DNA of 64,000 bases from Sphingomonas sp. BAUL-RG-20F-R05-02 (GTDB lineage: Bacteria; Pseudomonadota; Alphaproteobacteria; Sphingomonadales; Sphingomonadaceae): the NCBI RefSeq assembly GCF_022662305.1, contig NZ_JAKNQH010000004.1, positions 62,001-126,000 on the forward strand, in the 5' to 3' direction. Position 1 is the first letter of the stretch; every line of letters begins with the position of its first letter. The position numbers were made by a program, and so were the translations under genes. The notes below the pieces were generated by a model. The model worked only from the letters and a program-made list of their open reading frames with translations, searched no databases and had not been told where the DNA came from. Shown here one piece after another: positions 41,469-51,355 of this stretch.

Positions 41469-42419
41469 ATGATGCGCGGTTTGATGCTGGCGGTGGTTTG
41501 CCTGTTGATCGGCGCTGCGCCAGCAGAGGTGCCACTCGGCAAATTTCAGACCTGGTTCGGGTCGAGCCGAATAGCCACCGACTTTGTTTCAGACGGGGTG
41601 AAGGTGCATGTAGAGGCTTTGCCGTGTCCTGCCCAACCGATCGGGGAGAGTACCTGTGGCTTCGAGGGGTTCAATAACCAAGCTGCGATAACCGTGACTA
41701 ATCCGCGCTCGGCATCGTTGACGGTGACTACGGACCCGCAAGGTTCCTACGCCCGCATCGCAGTGGTGCGGTTCAGCCGCAACGATGCTCGTCCGGGCGT
41801 CATCATAGAAAGCCAGTCCGGCGGCTCAGGTGGTAACCTGACGGCACAAGTGCTGATCCCCGAGGAGGATGGCTACCGTGCTGTCGACGTGGGTCAACAA
41901 CACGGATCGGTTCTTGAGGGGGAGTTGGCGGATTTCCCAACGGACGTGTCCGGGGATGGCATCATCGACCTTAAACTCGAGGATGGAGCGTTCGACTCGG
42001 CTTTCGGCTGCAACGCCTGTACACCTCGTCCACCTAGATTGTTTGCGGTAAAAGATGGCGAAGTCGTCGACGAAAGTCGCGATCTTGCGCTGCGTCCGGT
42101 GTTTGCCAAGGAGATGGCGAGGCTCGCGCCGATATGCCTTTCGAAGGTTTCAGATAGAAACGGTGCCTGCGCCGCTTATGTGGCGGATGCCGCGCGAGCC
42201 GGGCGCTTCAACGAAGCCTGGACTGCGATGCTGAAGCACTACCAGCGCGATCAGCAGTGGGGGCAGCCCTGTAGTGTTCCGGTTGCCGCACAAGTAAATG
42301 GCCGCTGCCCACGGGGCGGCCGTGAAACCTTCCCCGATGCTCTCCGTGCCTTTCTCATCAGGACGGGTTACCTCCCTCAGCCGACATCAGCTTCGGACCG
42401 TGCGTCTTCGAAAAGCTGA
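41469..42419 (+). CDS. Secreted hypothetical protein, 316 aa
   Basis: The ATG at 41469 (MMRGLMLAVVCLLIGAAPAE) starts a signal peptide; the open frame before it is out-of-phase sequence of the previous gene. The mature part has an immunoglobulin-like beta character (VKVHVEALPC, AITVTNPRSASLTVTTD), SGDGIIDLKLEDGAFDSAFG with a CNAC pair, and a helical C-terminal part with Cys residues. Its codon use is less GC3-biased than its neighbours, so it may be acquired. No family is recognised. It converges on the molybdenum hydroxylase operon. Confidence 0.7.
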   Translation: MMRGLMLAVVCLLIGAAPAEVPLGKFQTWFGSSRIATDFVSDGVKVHVEALPCPAQPIGESTCGFEGFNNQAAITVTNPRSASLTVTTDPQGSYARIAVVRFSRNDARPGVIIESQSGGSGGNLTAQVLIPEEDGYRAVDVGQQHGSVLEGELADFPTDVSGDGIIDLKLEDGAFDSAFGCNACTPRPPRLFAVKDGEVVDESRDLALRPVFAKEMARLAPICLSKVSDRNGACAAYVADAARAGRFNEAWTAMLKHYQRDQQWGQPCSVPVAAQVNGRCPRGGRETFPDALRAFLIRTGYLPQPTSASDRASSKS

Positions 42420-42461
42420 AACGCGGCTGATTCCCGAAATCCGCCACCGGCGTGCGTGCTG

Positions 42462-44795
42462 CTACAACAACTTATCGAGCGTGATCGGCAAATCACGCAC
42501 CCGCTTGCCAGTCGCATTGTAGATCGCGTTCGCTATCGCCGCCGCCGTGCCGGTGATGCCGATCTCACCGATGCCGTGCGCCCCCATCGGCGTATGCGGG
42601 TCGGCGATGTCGGTCCAGATCACGTCGATCTCCGGCACGTCCATCTGCACCGGCACATGATATTCGGCAAGACTGGGGTTCATCACCCGTCCGTTGCGTT
42701 CGTCGAACTGGGTTTCCTCCATCAGCGCGAGGCCGAGCCCCATGATGATGCCGCCACGAAACTGGCTGCGCGCGGTCTTGGGGTTGAGGATGCGCCCGCA
42801 GTCGAACGATCCGAGGATGCGGGTAACGCGTGGCTCGCCCGTTACGGTGTTGACGCGCACTTCGCAGAACACAGCGCTGTGCGAGTGCATCGACCAGTGC
42901 TGCGTCTCCAGCGGCATCGGTGGCTCGGCGATGACCGAGATCGTGTCGCGGGCGGCACGTGCCAGGATCGAGGCGTAGCTTTCGTGGCGTTCCGGCTCGT
43001 CCGCCTTGCACAGTCCGCCGTCACGGCTGGCGATCTCGTCCGGCTTCAGCCCGGCAAGCGGTGAGTCATTGCCTGCCGCCTTGAGCAGTTCGGCCACCAG
43101 CGCATTGTACGCGGCGATCACCGATGCGCCGATCGCGGCGGTCTGCTGCGATCCGCCCGCCAGCACCACGCCGGGCAGCGTCGAATCGCCGTAGTTGAAG
43201 GTGATGTCCGCCATGCCCAGCCCGAGCCGCTCCGCCGCGACCTGCGTCTGCGCGGTGGCGGTGCCCATGCCCATTTCATGCGCGGCGATATCGATGGTGG
43301 CGTGGCCGTCGCGGTTCAGCGTGATCCGCGCGGCACCACCCGGCATCCGGTAATAGGGGTAGGTTCCGGTCGCGCAGCCCATGCCGACCAGCCATTCGCC
43401 GTCGCGCGTCGCGCCCGGCGTGGCGTTACGTCGGCTCCAGCCGAACCGTTCCATGCCGTCGCGCCACATCTTCTCGACGTGGCGGGCTGAGAAGGGCAGG
43501 CCGGTCGTCGGATCCTTCTCCGGCTCATTGCGCAGGCGCAACGCGATTGGGTCGATCCCCGTCGCCTCGGCGAGTTCGTCCATCGCCACCTCCAGTGCGA
43601 ACGTACCGACCGCCTCGCCCGGCGCGCGCATGAAGGTGTTGCTGAGCATGTCGATCTCCACCGTGTCGACGTGCAGCAGCACGGACTCGGCGGCATAGAC
43701 GCTGCGGGCAGGCAGGATGAACGGCTCCGGCATGGCGTTGGCGGCGGTCTTTGCGGTTACGCCACTATGGATCAGCGCGGTCAGCTTGCCGTCCGCGTCT
43801 GCGCCGAGCGCCACCCGTTGCTCGGTGAGCGATCGCCCGCCAACGATACGGTATACGCCCTCGCGCGACAGCACGAGCCGCACCGGTCGGCCGGCGAACT
43901 TCGCCGCCGCCGCCGCGATCGCCTGATGCTGCCACAGGCACTTGCCGCCAAATCCGCCGCCGACGAACGGGGAGGTGACGACGACCTGCTCCTCGGCGAT
44001 GCCGAACATCTGCGCGATCGACCATGCGGTATGCGCGACCAGTTGCGAGGCGTCGTGGATGCGGAGGGTCTCGCCCTCCCACGCGCAGGTGACGCCGTGC
44101 AGCTCGATTGCATTGTGGTTGTGGCGCGGCGTGCGGTAGGTCGCATCGACCTTCACCGCCGCTTCGGCCAGTGCCGCCTCGGCATCACCGACCGCATTGT
44201 GGAGCGGCTCGCCCATGAACTGCGCGACCTGCGTACCGCGTGCGACCGCCTCGGCGAAGTCGGTCTGTGCGGGTTCCTCGGCATAAGCCGCCTGGATCAG
44301 CGCCTTGGCATGGTCCGCCTGTTCCTGCGTTTCGGCGAGGACGAGTGCGATCGGCTGGCCGTTCCAGTGGATGTGGTCATCCTGCATCACTGGCAGCGTG
44401 TCGCCACCGGCGGCTTTCTGGCTCGACATGAACGCAGGCGGGGGCTGGAGACGCGGGGCGTTGCGGTACGTCATGACCGCGATCACGCCGGCTGCGGCTT
44501 CCGCCGCTGCGGTATCGATCGCAACGATACGACCCTTGGCGATCGTGCTGTAGGCGAGCGCCGCATAGGCGAGCCCCTCCAGCGGGACCTCCGCCGCGAA
44601 CCGCGCCGCACCCGCCACCTTGAGCGGCCCGTCGATGCGCGAAACGGGTTTGCCGACATGGCCGTGTTGATGCGCGATCAGCGGATCGGGCTTGCCGCCT
44701 GGCATCCAGCTATCGGGAGCAAGCGCGACCGCTTTGGCCATGCCCTTCTGCACGAGCCCTTGCGCAACCGCTTTGGTGTCGTCGAGGATGCTCAT
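42462..44795 (-). CDS. Xanthine dehydrogenase family molybdenum subunit (PaoC-like)
   Basis: The 777-residue subunit carries the molybdenum-cytosine/pterin cofactor of an aldehyde or purine hydroxylase. It has the family start [53 protein letters not shown] and the catalytic-glutamate motif [14 protein letters not shown] near the C-terminus. Of the known systems it is closest in layout to E. coli PaoC (periplasmic aldehyde oxidoreductase). It has no Tat signal. The start overlaps the FAD subunit stop (ATGA), and it is the last gene of the operon. Confidence 0.92.
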   Translation of the reverse strand: MSILDDTKAVAQGLVQKGMAKAVALAPDSWMPGGKPDPLIAHQHGHVGKPVSRIDGPLKVAGAARFAAEVPLEGLAYAALAYSTIAKGRIVAIDTAAAEAAAGVIAVMTYRNAPRLQPPPAFMSSQKAAGGDTLPVMQDDHIHWNGQPIALVLAETQEQADHAKALIQAAYAEEPAQTDFAEAVARGTQVAQFMGEPLHNAVGDAEAALAEAAVKVDATYRTPRHNHNAIELHGVTCAWEGETLRIHDASQLVAHTAWSIAQMFGIAEEQVVVTSPFVGGGFGGKCLWQHQAIAAAAAKFAGRPVRLVLSREGVYRIVGGRSLTEQRVALGADADGKLTALIHSGVTAKTAANAMPEPFILPARSVYAAESVLLHVDTVEIDMLSNTFMRAPGEAVGTFALEVAMDELAEATGIDPIALRLRNEPEKDPTTGLPFSARHVEKMWRDGMERFGWSRRNATPGATRDGEWLVGMGCATGTYPYYRMPGGAARITLNRDGHATIDIAAHEMGMGTATAQTQVAAERLGLGMADITFNYGDSTLPGVVLAGGSQQTAAIGASVIAAYNALVAELLKAAGNDSPLAGLKPDEIASRDGGLCKADEPERHESYASILARAARDTISVIAEPPMPLETQHWSMHSHSAVFCEVRVNTVTGEPRVTRILGSFDCGRILNPKTARSQFRGGIIMGLGLALMEETQFDERNGRVMNPSLAEYHVPVQMDVPEIDVIWTDIADPHTPMGAHGIGEIGITGTAAAIANAIYNATGKRVRDLPITLDKLL

Positions 44796-45778
44796 GCGCG
44801 GTCTCCTGCCAGTCCGGTCAGCGTCGCTATCGTCACGCGGCGTGCAAGCTCGATCTTGAAACCATTGTCCTTTAGCGGGCGTGCCCCGGCGAGTTCCGCG
44901 TCGATAGCCGCCGCGAAGCTCGCCGCGGTCGCAGGCTTGCCCCGCAACTCTGCTTCCGCCGCGAAGGCTCGCCACGGTTTGTGCGCTACCCCGCCAAGGG
45001 CGAGTCGCACGTTCTTGACCAGCCCGTCCTCCACCGCGATCGCCGCCGCCACCGAAACGAGCGCGAAGGCGTAACTCGCCCGGTCGCGCACCTTGCGGTA
45101 GGTTGAATGTGCCTCGAACGGCAGGGGTGGTAATTCGATCGCGGTGACAAGCTCGCTGGGCGCGAGCACCGTCTCCACATCCGGCCGGTCACCTGGCAGC
45201 CGGTGGAACTCGGCCAACGGCACGCTGCGTTCGCCCGCGTCGCTGCGTAGATGCACCACCGCGTCGAGGGCCGTCAGCGCCACCGCCATATCCGACGGAT
45301 GCGTCGCCACGCACGCCTCCGACGCGCCGAGGATGGCATGGATGCGGTTGAATCCTTCTCGCGCGTCGCAGCCTTGCCCCGGCACCCGCTTGTTACAGCG
45401 CGATCCCTCGGTATCGTAGAAATAGGTGCAGCGCGTGCGCTGGAGCAGATTGCCCGCGACCGTCGCCATATTGCGGATCTGCGCGCTCGCTCCGGCAACG
45501 ATCGCACGCGTTAATACCGGGTAGCGATCCCGCACCAGCCGATGCTCTGCCACCGCCGTGTTACGCGCGGCGGCGCCGATCCTCAGCCCGCCGCCTTCCG
45601 TCTCGACGATCGCGTGGTCGAGCGCAGTCACGTCGACCAAGACCTCCGGGCGTTCGATCGTCTCGCGCATCAGATCGACGAGGTTGGTGCCGCCGCCAAG
45701 GCACTTGGCGGACGGCGCGGCGATGGCGCGGACAGCCTCGGCGACGTCACCGGCACGCTCGAAGCGGAACGGGGTCAT
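44792..45778 (-). CDS. Xanthine dehydrogenase family FAD subunit (PaoB-like)
   Basis: The 328-residue protein has the FAD-binding PCMH fold: [16 protein letters not shown] and [18 protein letters not shown] cysteine-rich insert ([16 protein letters not shown] and [11 protein letters not shown]) matches the extra [4Fe-4S] segment of PaoB. The C-terminal CO-dehydrogenase flavoprotein domain ends with [15 protein letters not shown]. It should pass electrons between the molybdenum site and the acceptor. It overlaps both neighbours by four bases. Confidence 0.92.
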   Translation of the reverse strand: MTPFRFERAGDVAEAVRAIAAPSAKCLGGGTNLVDLMRETIERPEVLVDVTALDHAIVETEGGGLRIGAAARNTAVAEHRLVRDRYPVLTRAIVAGASAQIRNMATVAGNLLQRTRCTYFYDTEGSRCNKRVPGQGCDAREGFNRIHAILGASEACVATHPSDMAVALTALDAVVHLRSDAGERSVPLAEFHRLPGDRPDVETVLAPSELVTAIELPPLPFEAHSTYRKVRDRASYAFALVSVAAAIAVEDGLVKNVRLALGGVAHKPWRAFAAEAELRGKPATAASFAAAIDAELAGARPLKDNGFKIELARRVTIATLTGLAGDRA

Positions 45779-46281
45779 GCCGCAACCTCCGCGAAGGCAT
45801 GCTCGATGGCATCGACGATGCCGTTGTGCGCGCCGCAGCGGCAAAGGTTGCCGCTCATCCGTTCGCGCAATTCGTCGCGGCTGAGCGCGATCGTCTCCGC
45901 GCCGAGATCCCTGGTGACATGACTGGGCACGCCGCGCCGCACCTCCTCCACCATCGCGATTGCCGAGCAGATCTGCCCCGGCGTGCAATAGCCGCACTGA
46001 AAGCCGTCATGCTCGACGAACGCCTGTTGCAGCGGATGCAGCGCGCCCGGCGTGCCGATCCCCTCGATCGTTGTCACCGATCGCCCCTCGAACTGCACCG
46101 CCAGGGCAAGACACGAAAGGATGCGCTCACCATCGACCAGCACCGTGCACGCGCCGCAAGCACCCTGGTTGCAGCCCTTCTTGGTACCCGGCAGGTGCAA
46201 ATCCTCCCGCAACAAATCGAGCAGCGAGACGCGCGGATCGGCTGGTGCCGCCACCTCGCGGCCATTAACGGTGATGGACAC
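45775..46281 (-). CDS. 2Fe-2S iron-sulfur subunit (PaoA-like)
   Basis: The start is a GTG at 46281 ([15 protein letters not shown]), giving 168 residues. Two cluster regions are clear: [20 protein letters not shown] with a later Cys, and [11 protein letters not shown] plus [15 protein letters not shown]. In E. coli PaoA a Tat signal precedes the domain; here the protein starts directly with the ferredoxin fold, so the complex should be cytoplasmic or be carried by another route. It is the first gene of the three-gene operon. Confidence 0.94.
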   Translation of the reverse strand: MSITVNGREVAAPADPRVSLLDLLREDLHLPGTKKGCNQGACGACTVLVDGERILSCLALAVQFEGRSVTTIEGIGTPGALHPLQQAFVEHDGFQCGYCTPGQICSAIAMVEEVRRGVPSHVTRDLGAETIALSRDELRERMSGNLCRCGAHNGIVDAIEHAFAEVAA

Positions 46282-46404
46282 GGACGCCTCCCAACGTGCG
46301 AACGCACCGAAGCGGAGCGATCGTTACGGCTGCAACGTCCAGCGCTGGATTTGGTGCCGAGGCGCATTGACGGCAGCGCACGAGCCGGGCAAACGGGCGG
46401 TATT

Positions 46405-46478
46405 GCGGGTGTAGCTCAATGGCAGAGCAGAAGCTTCCCAAGCTTACGACGAGGGTTCGATTCCCTTCACCCGCTCCA
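46405..46478 (+). tRNA. tRNA-Gly (anticodon CCC)
   Basis: The 74 bases fold as a tRNA: acceptor GCGGGTG/CACCCGC, D stem GCTC/GAGC, anticodon loop TTCCCAA with anticodon CCC, T stem GAGGG/CCCTT with loop TTCGATT, and a genome-encoded CCA end after discriminator T. It decodes GGG. A broken serine recombinase gene on the opposite strand reads into its 3' half. Confidence 0.93.
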
Positions 46479-47675
46479 TAACAAACAGCCGTTCCTCCAG
46501 AGCCGACTTCCCGCTGGCAAGATCGATAATCGCGGTCAACCGTCCCTCGACCTCCAGCAGCACACCGCGCCCCTCCAGATTGGGTGTCAGGACGATGCAG
46601 TCGATCAGTTCGCGCAGCGCGGGGATCGCCTCTAGCCGGGCCTCGGGATCGGCGAGCGCCTGGTTCAGCGTTCGACCTGCGCGCGATAATCGGCGGCGAC
46701 CGTGGGATGCAGCGCGACGACCGGAAACGCCTCGATCTTGGCGAGGGCAAGTTCGGCGGCGTCCTGCTCGGCCCGGGCTTCGGCGAGAGCCTCGCGGATG
46801 TCGGCGAACTCCTGACCGCCAGCGGGCAATGGCCGCGACCAGGCGCTTCACCTGCGCCTGTACGGTCGTCAGGCGCTTCTGGAGGCGCGCTTCGTCCCGG
46901 CGGCTGTCGGCGGCGCGGCGGGCATATTTGGCGTGGTACTCGCGGACGAAGACCTCGACCAGCGCGGAGGCCAGCATCCGCTGGCGCAGGGCAGCCAGCA
47001 TCCAACGTTCGTAATGCTCAGTCGTGATCTGCCGGTTGTTCGTGCAACTGCCGTCTGACTCGTGCTTGGTGCAACCCCACCGCTCGGTCCCAATGACGAT
47101 CCAGCCTTCGCCGCACAGCCCGCAGACGCCGAGACCCGACAGCATCCGACGCGGACGTACGGTTCGGTGCAGCTTGACGCCGTGATAGGACCGTCGCCGC
47201 GCCTGAACCGCCTCCCAGGTCTCGTCGTCGACGATGCGCAGGTGGGGGGACCGACTGACGACCCCGTCCTCGACGATGTTGACGCGGATGCGGACTGCGC
47301 GGGAGACTGGCTCGGGCACCTTGCTGGTGCGATTATGCACCAGTCGACCTATGTAGAGCTCGTTGCGCAGGATGCCATTGCCGGCCGGCCATCGCCATTG
47401 ATTGTCGAAGCCCGCGAATTCGATTCACGCGGCGCCTTAGTGCCGTCGGCGTTGAGCATGGCGGCGATTGTCCGTGCAGCCAGGGCGCGGGCGAACTCGC
47501 GGAAGATGCGGCGGACGACCTCGGCCTGCTCCTCGTCGATCTCGCGCAGGCCCCGGATCGGACGGCCACGGGCGTCCATCTGGTTGGCGTCCGATAGCCA
47601 TAGGAGCGGCCGGCCGGCGAGCGGCCGCTGGATTCGGAGCCGCGCTGGGCTCCCTTGCATCAGACATTTATTCAT
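46444..47675 (-). pseudogene. Broken large serine recombinase
   Basis: Frames must be joined at about 47390, 46829 and 46696. The piece begins inside the recombinase domain (MDARGRPIRGLREIDEEQAE and RRIFREFARALAARTIAAML) and continues with GNGILRNELYIGRLVHNRTS, VDDETWEAVQARRR, the zinc ribbon GLGVCGLCGEGW...TKHESDGSC, and a coiled C-terminal part. The N-terminal resolvase catalytic domain is missing upstream of 47675. The last 11 codons (MERVKGIEPSS) are antisense tRNA-Gly sequence, so the frame ends in the tRNA. It is an inactivated integration enzyme of an old island. Confidence 0.85.
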
Positions 47676-47827
47676 CTGTCCGCCAGCGTGTTAATGCGAG
47701 CGTTCGCGTTCCGACGGATGCACCTTTCGCAGGTGTCATTCGGGAGATTTCGTCTCACGTTGACGACTCAGCGGCATACGCGCGGCCGCAGCGGCATGGA
47801 CTGCGCCTTCTGCCGCGAAAAAAGACG

Positions 47828-49759
47828 TTAGCTTTTCATCGCCAGCAACCGATCAAGCCCAGTCCTCCCCTTCGCGACCTTCTCGAGATGCGCGTAGCGC
47901 AGGCCGCCATAATAGGGGATCGAGACCGTCCGGTATTCATCCTGCTGCTTGACGATCAGCCGGATCGGCTGGTGCGTGGTCGCCGCATGCGTCACGGCGC
48001 GGCGGAGCCCGTCATTGTCGTAGTCTCGGCCGTTCACCGCGACGATTGTGGCGCCTGAGGTCAGCCCGGCCGCGAAGGCAGGTCCGTTCCATTGCACCGA
48101 CGAGACCGCGCCGTCGCGACCGATGGCGAGGCCGAGAGAGTAGCTGAGGTTCACGCCCTTGGACGCCGTCTCGCCTTCCTTGACGTAGCCGTTCGGCTCC
48201 GCCGTATACGTAAGGCGGTAGCCGCCGCGCTCGATCCAGTCGAGTGGGGCCTTGGGCTGGACCGCGTAGAGCCGCTCACGGAGGAACGCGGCCCAGTTAA
48301 ACGGCAGCACCAGGTTCAGCGCCGCCACAACATCATCAAAGTTGTAGGTCTTCACGCCCCAGTCGCGGTCGCGGCCGCCGAAGAACGCCCGAGCGAAATC
48401 GTCCAGCGAGCGGCGGCCGTTGGTCTTCTCGCGGATCAGTTGGTCAGCATCCAGCCAAGTCAGCTGACCCTCGGAGTAATAGTCCTCCGCGCGCTGCCAG
48501 CTGCGCCAGCCTTCCGCGCGACGCTGCGACATGGTGGGGTCGTTGGTGGTGTCCTCGGTCGAGCGCCAGCTCTTGCCCGGCTGGTTCTGATAGGACGCCG
48601 CGACCTCGGCGAGGGCGTCGAGCGTCTCCTTCTCCGACGCCAAGCCAGATCGTGCTTGGAGAACGTAGCCCCAATACTGCGTCTGCCCCTCATAGACCCA
48701 AAGTAGCGAGTCGCCCATCGGCTGCCGGTAGTCCGGCGTCCACAGGTCCGCGGGCCGCCGATACTTACCGTCCCAGCTGTGCGTGTACTCATGTGGCAGC
48801 AGGTTGCGTGCGTCGGGCGTCGCGTCCCAGTTGGTGAAATAGTCCGCGTCCGTCCCGTCCTCGGACGAGCGATGATGCTCCAGCCCTTCGCCACCCAGCG
48901 TGTCTGACAGGGTCAGCAGGAAATCATAATGGTCGTAGTGCCGGGCGCCGAACACGCGTTCGGCCTGGTCGACGAGCCGGCGATGTGCCGCGATCTGCTC
49001 CGGCTTGGCATCAAGATCGCGTGGCTCGTCGGCTGCCACATCGAGGTTGAAGTCCGCCGCCAAGGCCCAGCTCTTCATGTACAGACCAGCGATCGCAGGC
49101 GAGTCCACCAGCGTCTCGTAATCCGTCGTCGAATACGTCACCCGGTCGCCCGACAGGCCGGGCGCGAGTGCGGTCGCCGACTTCCAGCCGGCCGGATAGA
49201 CGACGCTCACCGCGTAGGGCAGCCGCCGCACGTAATAGCCGGCCGGGTAGAGTGAAACCTTGTCCCATTGGAGGCTCAGCATCTCGGGCGTCGCCTGAAT
49301 CCGGCCTTGGTTCGCGCGTGTCGGTGACAGGTACTGAAACTTGGCCGTGATCGCGTGAGCCCCCGCCGGCACGTCGATGTGGAAAGCGAAAACATCGACC
49401 TGGTCGCGCCTCCAGGGCGCAGCTTGGCCATCAACGCTGATCGTTAGTCCGGCGAGCTTGTCGATCGGCCCGGTCGGGCTGTGATCACCGGGTATCCATT
49501 TCGGGTAGAGCAGCGTGACCTGTCCGGTCTGCGTGACCGGGATAGTCTCCGTCACCTGCACGATCCCATGCGCGACGTCGCTCGCGTCAACCTGCAACTG
49601 GATCACGCCGGGGAACGCCACGTCCCGCGCGGCCGGGATCTGCTCGCCGATTGGAGGCTGCGCCTGCGGCAGGCTGTTCGTTAATGGTTGCAGCTGAGCA
49701 AGCGCGACGGCTGGGATCAGCGGGGTCACTAAAACGAACGATGCGAGATAACGAGTCAA
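47828..49759 (-). CDS. M61 family metallopeptidase with PDZ domain
   Basis: M61 glycyl-aminopeptidase type. The product has a signal peptide (TRYLASFVLVTPLIPAVALA), an N-terminal beta domain, and a thermolysin-like domain with the zinc motif NLLPHEYTHSWDGKYR and the upstream block LGGEGLEHHRSSED. A C-terminal PDZ domain includes LAIGRDGAVSSVQWNGPA and GATIVAVNGRDYD. It is expected to be periplasmic. I chose the TTG at 49759 because AAGGGG precedes it; an ATG at 49819 adds 20 residues. Length is about 643 residues, normal for the family. Confidence 0.9.
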   Translation of the reverse strand: MTRYLASFVLVTPLIPAVALAQLQPLTNSLPQAQPPIGEQIPAARDVAFPGVIQLQVDASDVAHGIVQVTETIPVTQTGQVTLLYPKWIPGDHSPTGPIDKLAGLTISVDGQAAPWRRDQVDVFAFHIDVPAGAHAITAKFQYLSPTRANQGRIQATPEMLSLQWDKVSLYPAGYYVRRLPYAVSVVYPAGWKSATALAPGLSGDRVTYSTTDYETLVDSPAIAGLYMKSWALAADFNLDVAADEPRDLDAKPEQIAAHRRLVDQAERVFGARHYDHYDFLLTLSDTLGGEGLEHHRSSEDGTDADYFTNWDATPDARNLLPHEYTHSWDGKYRRPADLWTPDYRQPMGDSLLWVYEGQTQYWGYVLQARSGLASEKETLDALAEVAASYQNQPGKSWRSTEDTTNDPTMSQRRAEGWRSWQRAEDYYSEGQLTWLDADQLIREKTNGRRSLDDFARAFFGGRDRDWGVKTYNFDDVVAALNLVLPFNWAAFLRERLYAVQPKAPLDWIERGGYRLTYTAEPNGYVKEGETASKGVNLSYSLGLAIGRDGAVSSVQWNGPAFAAGLTSGATIVAVNGRDYDNDGLRRAVTHAATTHQPIRLIVKQQDEYRTVSIPYYGGLRYAHLEKVAKGRTGLDRLLAMKS

Positions 49760-49868
49760 CCTGCAGCCCCTTAGAAGAGATTTTGCCCTGTTAGCGCCTC
49801 GACGAGCGAGGTCCAGCATGGCAGCAAAAGCATTCCCACTTAGTCGGGATCATCGTGGATAATCTCTG

Positions 49869-49991
49869 TCAAATCTTAGCTGCAGCCAGCGTTGCACTAA
49901 CGAAGGCAGTTGCGGCCTCACTCACAAATACGTCACTTAGACTGTCTGCGTCGATCTCACCGACGACCCAATGGCCGTCGTTCAGCCTCAC
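49869..49991 (-). CDS. Possible small ORF after the aldo/keto reductase gene
   Basis: A minus-strand frame directly follows the aldo/keto reductase stop in the same phase. It is open through RLNDGHWVVGEIDADSLSDV and ends TLAAAKI with a TGA at 49869. The text looks protein-like, but the first usable start is a GTG at 49991 (40 codons) without a clear ribosome-binding site. It may be a small gene, a relic, or simply the ancestral 3' end of something larger. Confidence 0.2.
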   Translation of the reverse strand: MRLNDGHWVVGEIDADSLSDVFVSEAATAFVSATLAAAKI

Positions 49992-50036
49992 TACTTCGCC
50001 ATCAGGAATCAGACATTCGTTCAGCAGCCGGCGAAG

Positions 50037-50867
50037 CTAAAGCATAGCAAGCGGCACGGGACCGCTCGGCAGTGGAAACATGGTGTCGAGTCGAGCCACA
50101 GTCTCGGGCGACAGCGCGAGGTCGGCAGCAGTGCGATTCTCCCGTACATGCTGGACAGTACTGGCTTTGGGGATTGCGATCATGCCTTCGCGCGCCAGCA
50201 GCCAGGCGAGCGCGACCTGCGCCGGCATAACGCCAAGCTCGCCCGCCAGTGCGCGCAGCCCTTTATCCGCGACGAGCCGGCCCTGTTCGACCGGGCTATA
50301 CGCCATCACCGGCATCCCCCACGCTGCCAGCCAGGGTAGCAGATCGTGCTCGGGGCCGCGGCGAGTCAGGTTGTAGAGGATTTGGTCGGTCGCGCATGCC
50401 TGCCCGCCCGCCGCTACGAGTTCTTCCATGTCGTCGGTGTCGAGATTGCTGACGCCCCACCGCAGGATCTTGCCGGCGTTCACCAGCCGCTCCATCACCT
50501 CCACCGTCTCGCCAAGCGGAACCGTACCGCGCCAGTGAAGGAGATACAGGTCGAGCCGATCGGTACCGAGCCGTTCCAGGCTCGCCTCGCACGCACGCGG
50601 CAGTCTGCTGCGGGAGGCGTTCTGTGGATAGGCCTTGCTGACCAGGAAGACGTCGTCGCGACGGCCAGCGACTGCCTCGCCGACCAGCCGTTCGGACTCG
50701 CCGTCCGCATACATCTCTGCGGTGTCGATCAGCGTCATTCCGAGGTCGATGCCGGCACGTAGCGCCGCGATCTCGTCGCGTCGGCGCTGCGGGTTCTCGG
50801 CCATCATCCAGGTGCCCTGACCGAGGGCGGGCAAATTGGTGCCATCAGGCAAGCGAACGGTTTTCAT
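50037..50867 (-). CDS. Aldo/keto reductase
   Basis: The 276-residue product is a TIM-barrel NADPH-dependent reductase. The catalytic tetrad is visible: Asp and Tyr in LIDTAEMYADG, Lys in VFLVSKAYPQ and His in LYLLHWRG. The cofactor-binding end has IAIPKASTVQHVRENRTAAD. It groups by eye with the YvgN/DkgA-like prokaryotic enzymes. The physiological substrate is unknown. It is transcribed apart from the M61 gene. Confidence 0.93.
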   Translation of the reverse strand: MKTVRLPDGTNLPALGQGTWMMAENPQRRRDEIAALRAGIDLGMTLIDTAEMYADGESERLVGEAVAGRRDDVFLVSKAYPQNASRSRLPRACEASLERLGTDRLDLYLLHWRGTVPLGETVEVMERLVNAGKILRWGVSNLDTDDMEELVAAGGQACATDQILYNLTRRGPEHDLLPWLAAWGMPVMAYSPVEQGRLVADKGLRALAGELGVMPAQVALAWLLAREGMIAIPKASTVQHVRENRTAADLALSPETVARLDTMFPLPSGPVPLAML

Positions 50868-51355
50868 CGAAGGCTAACGCGCGATGTGCGGATCCGGTGC
50901 CTCGCCAGGCATTATGCCCCAACCCCGGCCCCTGTCGGCGGCACGGGAGAACGATCATGGGCTCGACGCTGACCGCCACCTTCGAGGCGCCCCTGTGAGC
51001 GGGCCCGACAGCATTGACGTCAACGTCACCACTGCGGAGGGGATCGACGCGCTTCCCGCGCTAAAACAGCACGGGTTCGAGATCGTCCATCACCGCGAGG
51101 AGCGTGGCCGCTTCGACGCGCGGCGACAACGGGAGGAGGTGCCCGCCCTCGCGGGCAAGGTTGCAGGACTAGATGGGATGGTGCGCTTCGGCTGACATCG
51201 AGCCCACCCGGTGACCGCAACTCGTTGTTGCGACCCATTTCCGGTCGTTCGCGACCATTTTCCCGATGTGCCTTTCGGCCGTCCGTTTATGTCGATGCTC
51301 TTGCCGCCGATTGGCTTAGCGCGCATCGTGTCGCCACCCGCTCGGGAAGGACCGC
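50868..51355. other. Intergenic stretch with possible relic
   Basis: No gene is supported in these 488 bases. A plus-strand frame ending at 51195 contains SIDVNVTTAEGIDALPALKQ, followed by a charged stretch, and could be a short gene or the end of a decayed one. An ATG at 50957 with an upstream GGGAGA gives only 13 codons (MGSTLTATFEAPL), perhaps the frameshifted start of the same relic. From 51196 to 51355 I see nothing. Confidence 0.3.

Noticed and set aside
43671..45074. 467-codon plus-strand frame over the molybdenum subunit
   Set aside because: Antisense shadow of the PaoC-like gene.
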